Below are positions 10,543-18,540 of a DNA stretch of 64,000 nucleotides, one piece after another (position 1 is the stretch's first letter; the number at the start of each line of letters is the position of its first letter). This DNA is from Flagellimonas beolgyonensis (GTDB taxonomy: Bacteria; Bacteroidota; Bacteroidia; Flavobacteriales; Flavobacteriaceae), in contig NZ_RZMY01000018.1 of the NCBI RefSeq assembly GCF_003992615.1, positions 474,201 through 538,200 of the forward strand, given 5' to 3'. The notes below the pieces were generated by a model that saw nothing but the letters and a program-made list of their open reading frames with translations, had not been told where the DNA came from and did no database searches. A program made the translations under genes and the position numbers.

Positions 10543-11178
10543 TTATGAGGAGGACATTTTTCTTGATGCCTCAAGAATTTGAATGGCCTCTTGGTCGGAA
10601 ACTTCTCCGAATTCACGGTAAAACTGACCTACGGCATAAAAGTTAAAAGGGCTTTCCAGACAAATCACCTCGTCTATGTAGTCCGAAGATTCCATGTTTT
10701 TTACAGCTCCCCATGGGGCAACGGGAATGGCCACAATGGTTTGTAGTGGTTGACTTTTATTTACCATTTGGGCTGTTATTTTAATCGTATTCCCCGTAGC
10801 AACCCCGTCATCAACTATAATCACTGTTTTTCCCTTCAGGTTCAATGGAGCACAATTTTGATAATATTGGTCATATCTTTTTCGGAGTTTTTCGCGCACG
10901 CGAACTGTTTCTTCTTTGATATAGGCTTCGCTAATGGAAGGAATATCGTTAAGGATAATGTCGTTCAAACTAACAGCGCCAATGGCGTACTCTTTATTGA
11001 AGGGGTGGCCAATTTTTTTGGAAAGGGCAACATCCAATGGGGCATTGAGTGTTTTGGCCACAATGGCGCCCAAGGGAAGTCCACCTCGGGGAATGGCAAG
11101 GACCACCAAATTTTCAAGTGGCAATTTTTGCAACTGTGCAGCCAATTTTAGGCCTGCATCCGTTCTGTCTTGAAACAT
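10543..11178 (-). CDS. Phosphoribosyltransferase-domain protein
   Basis: A 211-aa type I phosphoribosyltransferase fold. The PRPP-binding loop is clear (VIIVDDGVATGNT), as are the N-terminal strand/loop (VVLAIPRGGLPLGAIVAKTL) and the following DVALSKKIGHPFNKEYAIGAV. The hood and substrate specificity resemble the uncharacterised ComF/COG1926 group rather than hprT, apt or upp. It is probably co-transcribed with the hydrolase gene 6 bases upstream. In many bacteria these two domains form one fused protein (phosphoribosyltransferase plus dienelactone hydrolase-like), so here they are probably functional partners. The substrate is unknown. Confidence 0.82.
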   Translation of the reverse strand: MFQDRTDAGLKLAAQLQKLPLENLVVLAIPRGGLPLGAIVAKTLNAPLDVALSKKIGHPFNKEYAIGAVSLNDIILNDIPSISEAYIKEETVRVREKLRKRYDQYYQNCAPLNLKGKTVIIVDDGVATGNTIKITAQMVNKSQPLQTIVAIPVAPWGAVKNMESSDYIDEVICLESPFNFYAVGQFYREFGEVSDQEAIQILEASRKMSSS

Positions 11179-11184
11179 TTTACC

Positions 11185-11823
11185 TCACTTTTGATCAAAC
11201 CATTTCTCAAACCAGTCAGTAGCAACATTGGCCGCCTCCCGTAATTTCCCGGGTTCCTCAAAAAGATGGCTGGCCCCGGGTATAATTTCCATTTTCTTTT
11301 GGCACTGGAGATTATCAAGTGCTTTTTGGTTAAGCCGGATTACCTCTGTATCAAAAGACCCCACAAGTAATAGGGTAGGTGCCTCGACCCCGTGCAATTC
11401 GCCAAGAGCAAGATCGGGCCGGCCGCCACGTGAAACAACCGCCTGAATTCCATTTCCAAAAAAAGCAGCGGCCCTAAGCGCGGAGGCGGCACCTGTACTG
11501 GCCCCAAAATAACCCAAGGCCAAGTTGTGTATATCTTTTTGGCCCTTTACCCATTGGGTAGTTTCAATGAGTCGTTGTGTAAGTCTGTCGATATCGAAGC
11601 GATTTTCATATAACATGTCCTCGGAACGTGTCAATAGGTCGAACAGTAAAGTGGCCATACCGTTTTGTTGGAGTAATCGAGCAACATAATTGTTTCTTGG
11701 GCTAAAGCGACTACTGCCACTTCCATGGGAAAAAATGACCAAGCCCTTGGGGCTGTCTGGAATCACCAAGTTTCCATCCAAGGTGACATCCTCTAGAACA
11801 ATTTGAACTTCTTCTTTAAGCAT
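11185..11823 (-). CDS. Dienelactone hydrolase-like alpha/beta hydrolase
   Basis: A 212-aa single-domain alpha/beta hydrolase. The oxyanion region is VIFSHGSGSSR, the nucleophile elbow is GASTGAA (Ser), the acid is in LLVGSFDTEV (Asp), and the catalytic His is in IIPGASHLFEEPG, so the full Ser-Asp-His set is present. No signal peptide is seen, so it should be cytoplasmic. It is the first gene of a two-gene minus-strand operon with the phosphoribosyltransferase 6 bases downstream. The real substrate is unknown; naming it after dienelactone hydrolase reflects the fold only. Confidence 0.83.
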   Translation of the reverse strand: MLKEEVQIVLEDVTLDGNLVIPDSPKGLVIFSHGSGSSRFSPRNNYVARLLQQNGMATLLFDLLTRSEDMLYENRFDIDRLTQRLIETTQWVKGQKDIHNLALGYFGASTGAASALRAAAFFGNGIQAVVSRGGRPDLALGELHGVEAPTLLLVGSFDTEVIRLNQKALDNLQCQKKMEIIPGASHLFEEPGKLREAANVATDWFEKWFDQK

Positions 11824-12080
11824 TTTAATTGCTTTGTTTTCCCGTAGGATGCCCTTAAGCTAAATACTTGGAACGGTACGGGCAATGACGCAGATCATTC
11901 AAAAAAGGGTTGTTTGTAAATTAAATATTGGGCTGAGGTTTAGTTGTTTACATCAAGTTTCCTTGAACATGCCTCCAATATTTTTTTATATGGGTAGATA
12001 TTGGTTAACACAGAATAACTTTTAGGGATTAAAACAAGAAAAGATTTAGGGAGTCTGTGTTTATTTTTCACCAAAATTCC

Positions 12081-12088
12081 TATTTTTG
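12081..12088 (+). promoter_or_regulatory. Bacteroidota-type -7 promoter box for the tRNA gene
   Basis: TATTTTTG matches the Bacteroidota sigma-A -7 consensus TAnnTTTG and ends 11 bases before the tRNA 5' end, as expected for tRNA transcription with a short leader. No clean TTG -33 box is obvious at the usual distance. Confidence 0.6.
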
Positions 12089-12099
12089 CAGTCCGTTTT

Positions 12100-12173
12100 C
12101 GGGATGTGGCGCAGTCTGGTAGCGTACACGCATGGGGTGCGTGTGGTCGCTGGTTCGAATCCAGTCATCCCGA
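12100..12173 (+). tRNA. tRNA-Pro, anticodon GGG
   Basis: A 74-nt cloverleaf without encoded CCA. The acceptor arms CGGGATG/CATCCCG pair perfectly and the discriminator base is A. The anticodon stem is CACGC/GCGTG with loop ATGGGGT, giving anticodon GGG (reads CCC). The T arm is CTGGTTCGAATCCAG. The integrase gene starts 223 bases downstream, so this gene is the probable integration target. Its 3' half would be regenerated by the element's attachment site. Confidence 0.96.
12150..12173 (+). other. Probable left attachment site (attL) in the tRNA-Pro 3' end
   Basis: Inferred from position: a tyrosine recombinase gene lies directly downstream of an intact tRNA gene, the usual arrangement for elements that recombine in the T arm/acceptor 3' end. 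The matching right copy is not present in the window, so the core length cannot be defined. Confidence 0.45.
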
Positions 12174-12216
12174 CGAACCTTGGTTTTATGGCACTAAGTA
12201 AAACCTTAAATAATTG

Positions 12217-12250
12217 AAAACCAGAAAATTAATTTTTTCTGGTTTTTTTT
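12217..12250 (+). terminator. Rho-independent terminator downstream of tRNA-Pro
   Basis: A 12-bp perfect stem AAAACCAGAAAA/TTTTCTGGTTTT with a 6-base loop, followed by a T run. It lies between the tRNA and the integrase and would insulate the integrase from tRNA transcription. Confidence 0.75.
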
Positions 12251-12395
12251 ATTTCCATCTGATACCATTGGTGAGGATGTCCTATAGAGTGTCCTATTTT
12301 TGTCGGGGAAAATTCCCTAAATTGTACTTCCATTATTGATTTTTCGTGTGATTTGACTTTCGCTTCATCCAATGTTTCACTTAAAGCGAGAACAC

Positions 12396-13670
12396 ATGAA
12401 TACCTCTAACTCCTTCAGTATCAGTTTTTGGCTGAAAAAATCAGGAAGAAAAAAAGATGGACGGTTTCCAATTTATGTCCGGATCAGATGCAAAGGGAAA
12501 AATGCAGATCTCAGTGTCCATAGATCAACTTTTGAAGAACGATGGTGTCCTATTTTGGGAAAAATGGACCATAGGGCCAGTGAATCCGTTGTTGTAAACA
12601 AGTATCTGGACGACGTCCGTGCAAAGTTGCTGGAATGCCATCGGCAACTCAGTGCCGAGAGCAACTTTATAACGGCACAATCCATCAAGCTTCGATATCT
12701 GGGAAAGGACAAGGTGATGCTCACCCTATTGGACCTTTTGGAGTACAACCGAACCTATGAGTTACCCAAACTGGCAAAGGGGACGGTCAAGAACTATTCC
12801 TCCACCGAGACCTACCTGAAACGCTTCATTGCCAAAAAATATCGGGTACCCGATATTGGGCTGGCCTCGATAGACTATGCCTTTTTGATCGAGTTTGAAA
12901 ACTTCCTGCGGAACTGCGAACCCATCAAATCGTTCCAGACATTGAACAACAACGGCATCATGAAACATATGCTGCGGTTCAAGAAATTGGTGACCATGGC
13001 CTATAAATTTGATTGCATCCCCAAGAATCCCTTCAACCTCTATAAAGTGAAAATGGAGGATTATGACAGTGCTTTTTTGGAAGAGGAGGAAATCCTGGCA
13101 CTGGACCAATTGGAATTCGAGGAAAAGGGCATGGAGCTGGTCCGTGATATTTTCCTTTTTGCCTGCTACACGGGATTAAGCTATATAGAGATCAAACTAC
13201 TTAAATCCAATGGTATCGTATCTGGTATTGATGGAGAACTGTGGATCGATGTAAAGCGACAAAAGACCAAGACCGAGGTCAAGGTGCCCCTTTTGACCAA
13301 GGCCAAGCAGATACTGGAGAAGTATGAGGATTTCCCCAAAAATGAAAATGCTTTGCTACCAGTGTACTCAAATCAAAAGGTGAACAAGTATTTAAAGGCT
13401 ATTGCACAAAGGGCCAATATAGATAAACACCTTACATTCCATGTGGCCAGACATACTTTTGCGACAACGATTACCCTCATGAATAATGTACCCATTGAGA
13501 CTGTTTCCAAACTTTTGGGGCATACCAAGCTGTCAACGACTCAAAAGTATGCCAGGGTTGTGGAAAAGAAAATTAGTAAGGATATGGCTCAATTGAAAAA
13601 AATCATGGATAAAGACAATCAAAAAATACAAGATCCAAGGAAGATTCCTGGATTGAGAATTGTCCGTTAG
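12396..13670 (+). CDS. int: Tyrosine recombinase/integrase of the element (IntDOT-like)
   Basis: A 424-aa site-specific recombinase. An arm-binding domain (MNTSNSFSISFWLKKSG onwards) is followed by a SAM-like core-binding domain (about residues 105-210) and the catalytic domain. Visible catalytic residues are H349-x-x-R352 (HVARHTF), H376 (LLGHTKLS) and the nucleophile Y385 (TTQKYARV). The box I arginine is replaced by S262 in CYTGLSYIEI, a substitution also known for IntDOT of the Bacteroides element CTnDOT. An ATG at 12372 would add 8 residues; I prefer 12396 because the family N-terminus begins there. Its job is integration and excision at the adjacent tRNA-Pro. Confidence 0.93.
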   Translation: MNTSNSFSISFWLKKSGRKKDGRFPIYVRIRCKGKNADLSVHRSTFEERWCPILGKMDHRASESVVVNKYLDDVRAKLLECHRQLSAESNFITAQSIKLRYLGKDKVMLTLLDLLEYNRTYELPKLAKGTVKNYSSTETYLKRFIAKKYRVPDIGLASIDYAFLIEFENFLRNCEPIKSFQTLNNNGIMKHMLRFKKLVTMAYKFDCIPKNPFNLYKVKMEDYDSAFLEEEEILALDQLEFEEKGMELVRDIFLFACYTGLSYIEIKLLKSNGIVSGIDGELWIDVKRQKTKTEVKVPLLTKAKQILEKYEDFPKNENALLPVYSNQKVNKYLKAIAQRANIDKHLTFHVARHTFATTITLMNNVPIETVSKLLGHTKLSTTQKYARVVEKKISKDMAQLKKIMDKDNQKIQDPRKIPGLRIVR

Positions 13671-13796
13671 CGATATTCAACCCTATTTTTTACAATGCAT
13701 TTTAGAAGCGATTAGTGATATCAGGACCTTCAATCCTGACACCCCACAGAATCCGAAGTTGGTTGCTAGGATTGTAATATTTGCATTCTTAAAGAA

Positions 13797-15974
13797 TCAT
13801 AGCCTTAACTTGAATCCACCATTAATCACAAAACCATCAACGGGGGCATAGATGTCCAAAAACTGAGGATCACTTATGTTTCCGGTATAGATAGTGCCGA
13901 AGCGGGTCTGTCGGGTGTCCAAAAAATTTTCAAAGTTTAAGAAGATCGAAAACTTTTCCCCGAGCTTCTTTTCGCTCATCAGCCCAACAATCCAATAGGA
14001 TTGTCCAGTTTTCCCGCTGCCTAATTTTTGTGGACTGTAGTAATAGGACTCAAGGCCCACCCAAAGGTTATCTTCCTTTTCAAACATTAACACATTGTTC
14101 AAACGGTGCTTGGCCACCAATGGAAAATCCGATACCGTCCCATTTTCATGTTGTTTTACATTGGCATGGGTATACCCGGTAAAGAGTTTAAAATCCCCAT
14201 ATTTTATCTTGAGGTTGACCTCGGCACCTCGGGTGTCCACATAGCCTCCATATTGTTGAAACTCATAAAAGCCATTACCATCCGGCACCAATGACATGGG
14301 GTCATCGATTTTCGTATAGAAAAGGAGCGTATTGATGGACATCGTCATCCCTGGTAGTGGGACCCATCTATAGTTCACATCGAAATTGCCGCCCAAGGAA
14401 CGCTCCAAGTCAGCCTCATCCGTATTGATGGGCAGCACGTTTCTGAACTGTAACCGCTCCGCATCCTCGGTGAACACCGTGGGGGTCTTGTATCCCATAC
14501 CACCACCCAAACGGAAGGTCAAAGCACCGGTGGGTTCATAGAGGACCGACAATCTAGGAAGGGCCATAGCTCCATAATCAGAATGGAAATCGGTCCGAAG
14601 TCCGGTCTCCAATGACAACATTTCATCAATGGGCCAAACATTTTGGGTGAACAATCCAAAAATCCGGTAGGATTGGTCCAAGGCCCCTGTCTGACCTTCT
14701 CGGGTATCGTTGAAAAATTCCGTCCACAGATTCGCCCCGAAGACCCATTCCACATCATCTTCCGAATTGGTTGAAAAATTAAGTTCACTAAAGGAGGAAC
14801 GTTGATAGCCCGAAAAGGTGAAGTCCGGAATCTGAATGGTACGGTCATAAAAACTGAAACTGTTCTTGACCTCGAATCGGTTACGGTCATTAAAGGCATG
14901 TTTGAAGCCCAATTGGGTAGATACCCGCTGGGTTTCGTTGGACTCAAAGTAGGGATTGGTCACGGCATCGCCTTTCACAAAATCCATGTTTCCCCCAAGG
15001 CGGTCCTCCCAAATGGCATTGATACCCAATAGTAGTTCTGTATCCTCACCGGGATAGAGGTACAATTTGGGGTTAAGGGTAAAGCGATCAAACTCTGGAA
15101 TCGCCGTCAACCCGATATCCGCAGGGTCATAAGGTGTCCCCAGATTGTAGGAGGCGAACATCGTGGCGCCCACTTTGTCGGACTTTTGTGAATAAAAGCC
15201 ACTGAGGTCCAGACCAAGGGCCGAGGTACCGTTGGCCATAAAACTGAGTTCGGGTTCATCTTCCGGTGTTTTGGAAATCAGGTTGACCAAACCGGCAATG
15301 GCCCCTCCTCCATAAAGGGTGGAGCTTGACCCCTTGATGACCTCCACTTGTTTCAAGTCCAAGGGAGCGATCTGCATGAGACTGAGCCCACTGGCAAATC
15401 CGGAATACAATGGAAACCCGTCCCTGAGGAGCTGGGTATACTTTCCATCCAACCCTTGGATACGGATGCTGGAATTATAACTGGTGGCGGAGGTCTGCTG
15501 GGTACGGATACCAGTACTCTCGTTGAGCAGCATCCGTATATCACCTGGTTTCATGTTTCCCTTTTCGGAGAGTTCCTCCCCGGCAATGACCTCGACCCGG
15601 GTAGGGATATCCTCAATAGTGCGACTGCTCCTAGTAGAGACGAGGGTTACCTCTTCAATCTCCTCTGTCTGGGGCATCAGTGAAATGGTCAATCCCTGTG
15701 GCGTTTTATCCAAGGGAAAAGTAAAGATGCGTTCCACTGTGGCATAACCGATATAGCTCAACCGCAGTTGGAAGGTCCCATTGGGGATATCCTCCATGTG
15801 TATTTTTCCTTCTTCATTGGATATGGTTCCTTTGTTCAGAGGCACCAATACCGCAGTGACCCCAATCAGGGGCTCACCACTATGGGAATCCTTGACCGTA
15901 AGGTCAAAGGTATTCTGTGCAATAACGGAAACCATCCCGAAGAGGGATAGCATCACAAACAATCGTAATTTCAT
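13797..15974 (-). CDS. TonB-dependent outer-membrane receptor
   Basis: A 725-aa receptor with a signal peptide (ending near VIAQN), an N-terminal carboxypeptidase-regulatory-like domain (DSHSGEPLIGVTAVLVP; IPNGTFQLRLSYIGYATVE), a plug domain (IEDIPTRVEVIAGEEL; VEVIKGSSSTLYGGGAIAG) and a 22-strand-type barrel ending in the aromatic/Leu C-terminus GGFKLRL. The plug type resembles ferrienterochelin/colicin and metal receptors rather than SusC. It is probably co-transcribed with the cysteine-rich DUF6660-like gene 67 bases upstream, which suggests metal or metallophore uptake. The substrate cannot be read from sequence. The gene converges on the integrase. Confidence 0.9.
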   Translation of the reverse strand: MKLRLFVMLSLFGMVSVIAQNTFDLTVKDSHSGEPLIGVTAVLVPLNKGTISNEEGKIHMEDIPNGTFQLRLSYIGYATVERIFTFPLDKTPQGLTISLMPQTEEIEEVTLVSTRSSRTIEDIPTRVEVIAGEELSEKGNMKPGDIRMLLNESTGIRTQQTSATSYNSSIRIQGLDGKYTQLLRDGFPLYSGFASGLSLMQIAPLDLKQVEVIKGSSSTLYGGGAIAGLVNLISKTPEDEPELSFMANGTSALGLDLSGFYSQKSDKVGATMFASYNLGTPYDPADIGLTAIPEFDRFTLNPKLYLYPGEDTELLLGINAIWEDRLGGNMDFVKGDAVTNPYFESNETQRVSTQLGFKHAFNDRNRFEVKNSFSFYDRTIQIPDFTFSGYQRSSFSELNFSTNSEDDVEWVFGANLWTEFFNDTREGQTGALDQSYRIFGLFTQNVWPIDEMLSLETGLRTDFHSDYGAMALPRLSVLYEPTGALTFRLGGGMGYKTPTVFTEDAERLQFRNVLPINTDEADLERSLGGNFDVNYRWVPLPGMTMSINTLLFYTKIDDPMSLVPDGNGFYEFQQYGGYVDTRGAEVNLKIKYGDFKLFTGYTHANVKQHENGTVSDFPLVAKHRLNNVLMFEKEDNLWVGLESYYYSPQKLGSGKTGQSYWIVGLMSEKKLGEKFSIFLNFENFLDTRQTRFGTIYTGNISDPQFLDIYAPVDGFVINGGFKLRL

Positions 15975-16041
15975 TTAATTTGTTTTGAAGTATGATATTC
16001 TCGACCCGATAAATGGCCAAGCGTTAAATTGAACTTGTTAC

Positions 16042-16371
16042 CTATACTTCAAACGAGCGAGGCGGTTTCAAAAAATGGGAATACACCTCTTTGGGTTCAA
16101 ATTCCAGATAAGGAACCAGAATTGATTTAAGGTCAATTTCTATTATGACAAGGTCAATAAACTTCCCATAGGTCAATGTAAATCCTGAACATTGACCACA
16201 GGTATAAAAGGGTGAACAGGGGCCGTCTTTTTCATGTGGCACCTTTTCCGAATCATCATGTCCACATTGATCCACCTGCAATGTTTCGTAACAGGAACCA
16301 TTATCCTCGCAACATGGAAATGATGATAGGAGCAAAGTGAATATGGATAATAATACTACAAGGATTTTCAT
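16042..16371 (-). CDS. Small cysteine/histidine-rich secreted protein, DUF6660-like
   Basis: A 109-aa protein with an N-terminal hydrophobic signal (MKILVVLLSIFTLLLSSFPC), then many Cys and acidic/His residues (CCEDNGSCYE, CGHDDSEKVPHE, CSPFYTCGQCSG) and a C-terminal hydrophobic segment. This layout matches the DUF6660 proteins that commonly precede metal-related TonB receptors in Bacteroidota. I infer a role in metal binding or sensing at the envelope with the TonB receptor that follows it on the minus strand. No enzyme motif is visible. Confidence 0.65.
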   Translation of the reverse strand: MKILVVLLSIFTLLLSSFPCCEDNGSCYETLQVDQCGHDDSEKVPHEKDGPCSPFYTCGQCSGFTLTYGKFIDLVIIEIDLKSILVPYLEFEPKEVYSHFLKPPRSFEV

Positions 16372-16614
16372 GATTCAAAGATAAAGAATTGCCAGCAAGT
16401 TCTGAGGTTTTCGGGGATGATGATCCATATGGGACAAAATTGATTATTTGATGTATACCAATATTCCCGAAAGTTAAGCTCGCAATATTTTCTCGGACAA
16501 GGGACGGCATAAAGCCGTTTCATTCCTCACTTTTTATTCCGTTTCCTTGCCGCTCCAAAATTCTGTCTTCCGCTTGGTCACGCGCAAATATTGTTTAACC
16601 AAAATCCAAAAATC

Positions 16615-18411
16615 ATGGAAACACAAGCAAAGCAAGGAGTGGCCTGTAAGAAAAAAAATGGGCAAGGAACAAATGCAAAAAAAAACAAAGCTGTAGTAAA
16701 AGCGAAATCCTTTCAACAAATACAGATGCTGGACATCAGCTCGGTTTTTCCCGATCCCAAACAGCCTAGAAAAACCTTTGATGAAAAAAGTTTGCAAATG
16801 TTGGCACAGAGCATCGCCGAACATGGGGTATTACAACCCATTACGGTACGAAAGGAAGGGGATGGACATATCATTGTGATGGGGGAACGTCGGTTTCGGG
16901 CCTGTAAATTAGCAGGACAGCCGACCATTCCAGCCATCTTAAAGGAGTATGGGGAGCATGAGATCCTCGAGGTCCAGATTATTGAAAACCTACAACGCAG
17001 GGATGTGGAACCCACAGAAGAGGCCGAAGCCATTCAATTTCTGTTGGAAAGATATGGACCCACTGAGATAGCCAAACGATTGGGTCGTTCTGAAAACTAT
17101 GTCAGACAGCGCATCAAGCTCGCAGGATTGATCGAGGGATTCAAACAGTTTGTGCGGGATGGGAAAATGACCTTGTCCCTAGGGATAGCCGTGGCCCTTT
17201 TCGAACCAGGGGAGCAACGAATGCTATTGGAAAGCCTTGAAGGGGATTTTCAAGAACATCGGATCAAACGGATGGTCGAAAGCCGGACCTTTGACCTGAC
17301 CAAATCCTGTTTTGATGTAACTGACAAGACTTTGGTACCCAAAGCAGGGTCTTGTGACGTCTGTCCCTTCAATGCTGCCAATCAGGGCAATTTGTTCGGA
17401 GATGGCAAGATGGTCTGTACCCGAACGGCCTGTTTTGAGAACAAAAAGGCAAGGACTTTTATGCAACTCCTGAAAAGGGTGAAAAAGGATGGGTTGAGAC
17501 TGGTGCCCAACGTCAGTAAATACTGGGTGGAAGAGGAACAGAACCAATGGGTCATGGCCCAAATGGAGAATCAGGGTCTTGAGGTGCATTTGACCAATGA
17601 ACTGGATATTTTGAATGAACCGGTCAAGCCAACCATGGAACGCATTCGGGAGGAACATTGCCATTTTGAATATACTGAGGAAGAATTAGGTGAATTCCTG
17701 GCCGAGGCCTTGGAATCCTTTACAGAGGAAAAGGAAGCATGGGACAATGCGCTGGACAATGGCTTTGACAAAGGCATTCTCCTAGATACGGATACCTATT
17801 TGACCCACACTATTTTTGTAAAGGTCAGGGAAGTGGTCACTGGTGAAAGTTCGGGTGTCCGGTCTCTGGAAAAACGAAGAATGGCCGAATGTACTCCGGA
17901 GGAGCAAATTGTGAAAATCAATACACGGGAATTGCGGAAAAAGGAAATCGAGAACAACAACCAGTTCAAAGAAGTAGTGGATATGATCAGGGAGACGGAT
18001 TATATCGATAGGAAGACATCCTTGACCGTGGATGAAATGGTGGCCATTTCCGTCTCGATGTTTGAGAACAATATTGGGTTTCACGACCAACGGAAACATT
18101 TTGAAAGATTCCTTGGGAATGACGCCATGTTGTCAAAAGAAGAACTGGTAAAACAGTTAAAACGAGATTTTAAGAAGGAAATCTTTTATAGGCTGATCAG
18201 GTTCCTGTTGACCCGACAAGTACATCTCGGAGAAAGTAATCATACCAATAATCTGACCAACCAGACTTTCTATACGGCCATGAAGCCCTATTTTAAGGAG
18301 AAAATAGTGGCCATTGAAAAGACCTATGCGGATAAATGTCAAAAGCGGGAGGCCAGGATCAAGGAAAGAGTCAAGGCCTTGGAAGAGCAAGCCAACGCAT
18401 TGAAAGGCTAA
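16615..18411 (+). CDS. ParB/RepB/Spo0J-type nuclease-fold DNA-binding protein
   Basis: A 598-aa protein. After a basic low-complexity N-terminus comes a ParB/Srx domain (IFPDPKQPRK-like block SVFPDPKQPRKTFDE; AEHGVLQPITVR), with the nucleotide-binding box GERRFR at residues 90-95 and ENLQRRDVEPTEEAEA. A helix-turn-helix follows (TEIAKRLGRSENYVRQRIKLAG). The long C-terminal part has a Cys cluster (CDVCPF ... CTRTACFENKKA) and coiled-coil-like charged helices. Such ParB-family proteins are standard in Bacteroidota conjugative elements and plasmids, where they may act in maintenance or regulation. No parA partner is adjacent. The start at 16615 is the first ATG; a TTG 24 bases upstream is less likely. 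A strong terminator follows. Confidence 0.85.
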   Translation: METQAKQGVACKKKNGQGTNAKKNKAVVKAKSFQQIQMLDISSVFPDPKQPRKTFDEKSLQMLAQSIAEHGVLQPITVRKEGDGHIIVMGERRFRACKLAGQPTIPAILKEYGEHEILEVQIIENLQRRDVEPTEEAEAIQFLLERYGPTEIAKRLGRSENYVRQRIKLAGLIEGFKQFVRDGKMTLSLGIAVALFEPGEQRMLLESLEGDFQEHRIKRMVESRTFDLTKSCFDVTDKTLVPKAGSCDVCPFNAANQGNLFGDGKMVCTRTACFENKKARTFMQLLKRVKKDGLRLVPNVSKYWVEEEQNQWVMAQMENQGLEVHLTNELDILNEPVKPTMERIREEHCHFEYTEEELGEFLAEALESFTEEKEAWDNALDNGFDKGILLDTDTYLTHTIFVKVREVVTGESSGVRSLEKRRMAECTPEEQIVKINTRELRKKEIENNNQFKEVVDMIRETDYIDRKTSLTVDEMVAISVSMFENNIGFHDQRKHFERFLGNDAMLSKEELVKQLKRDFKKEIFYRLIRFLLTRQVHLGESNHTNNLTNQTFYTAMKPYFKEKIVAIEKTYADKCQKREARIKERVKALEEQANALKG

Positions 18412-18434
18412 TCGTTTGACTCCCTATTTTGGAA

Positions 18435-18461
18435 GGGTTCGGGAAACCGAACCCTTTTTTT
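18435..18461 (+). terminator. Rho-independent terminator after the ParB-like gene
   Basis: A perfect 8-bp stem GGGTTCGG/CCGAACCC with a GAAA tetraloop, followed by seven T. It lies 24 bases after the ParB-like stop codon. Confidence 0.92.
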
Positions 18462-18540
18462 ATTTGGTCCATCCGTCGAGAGGTAAAACCAAGGGAATTA
18501 TCTCATCGTGAAGAGGATCGAAACAAATACAATAAACGTA

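Noticed and set aside
13720..13738. TCAGGA/TCCTGA hairpin between int and the TonB receptor gene as a terminator
   Set aside because: A short stem without a T run on either strand.
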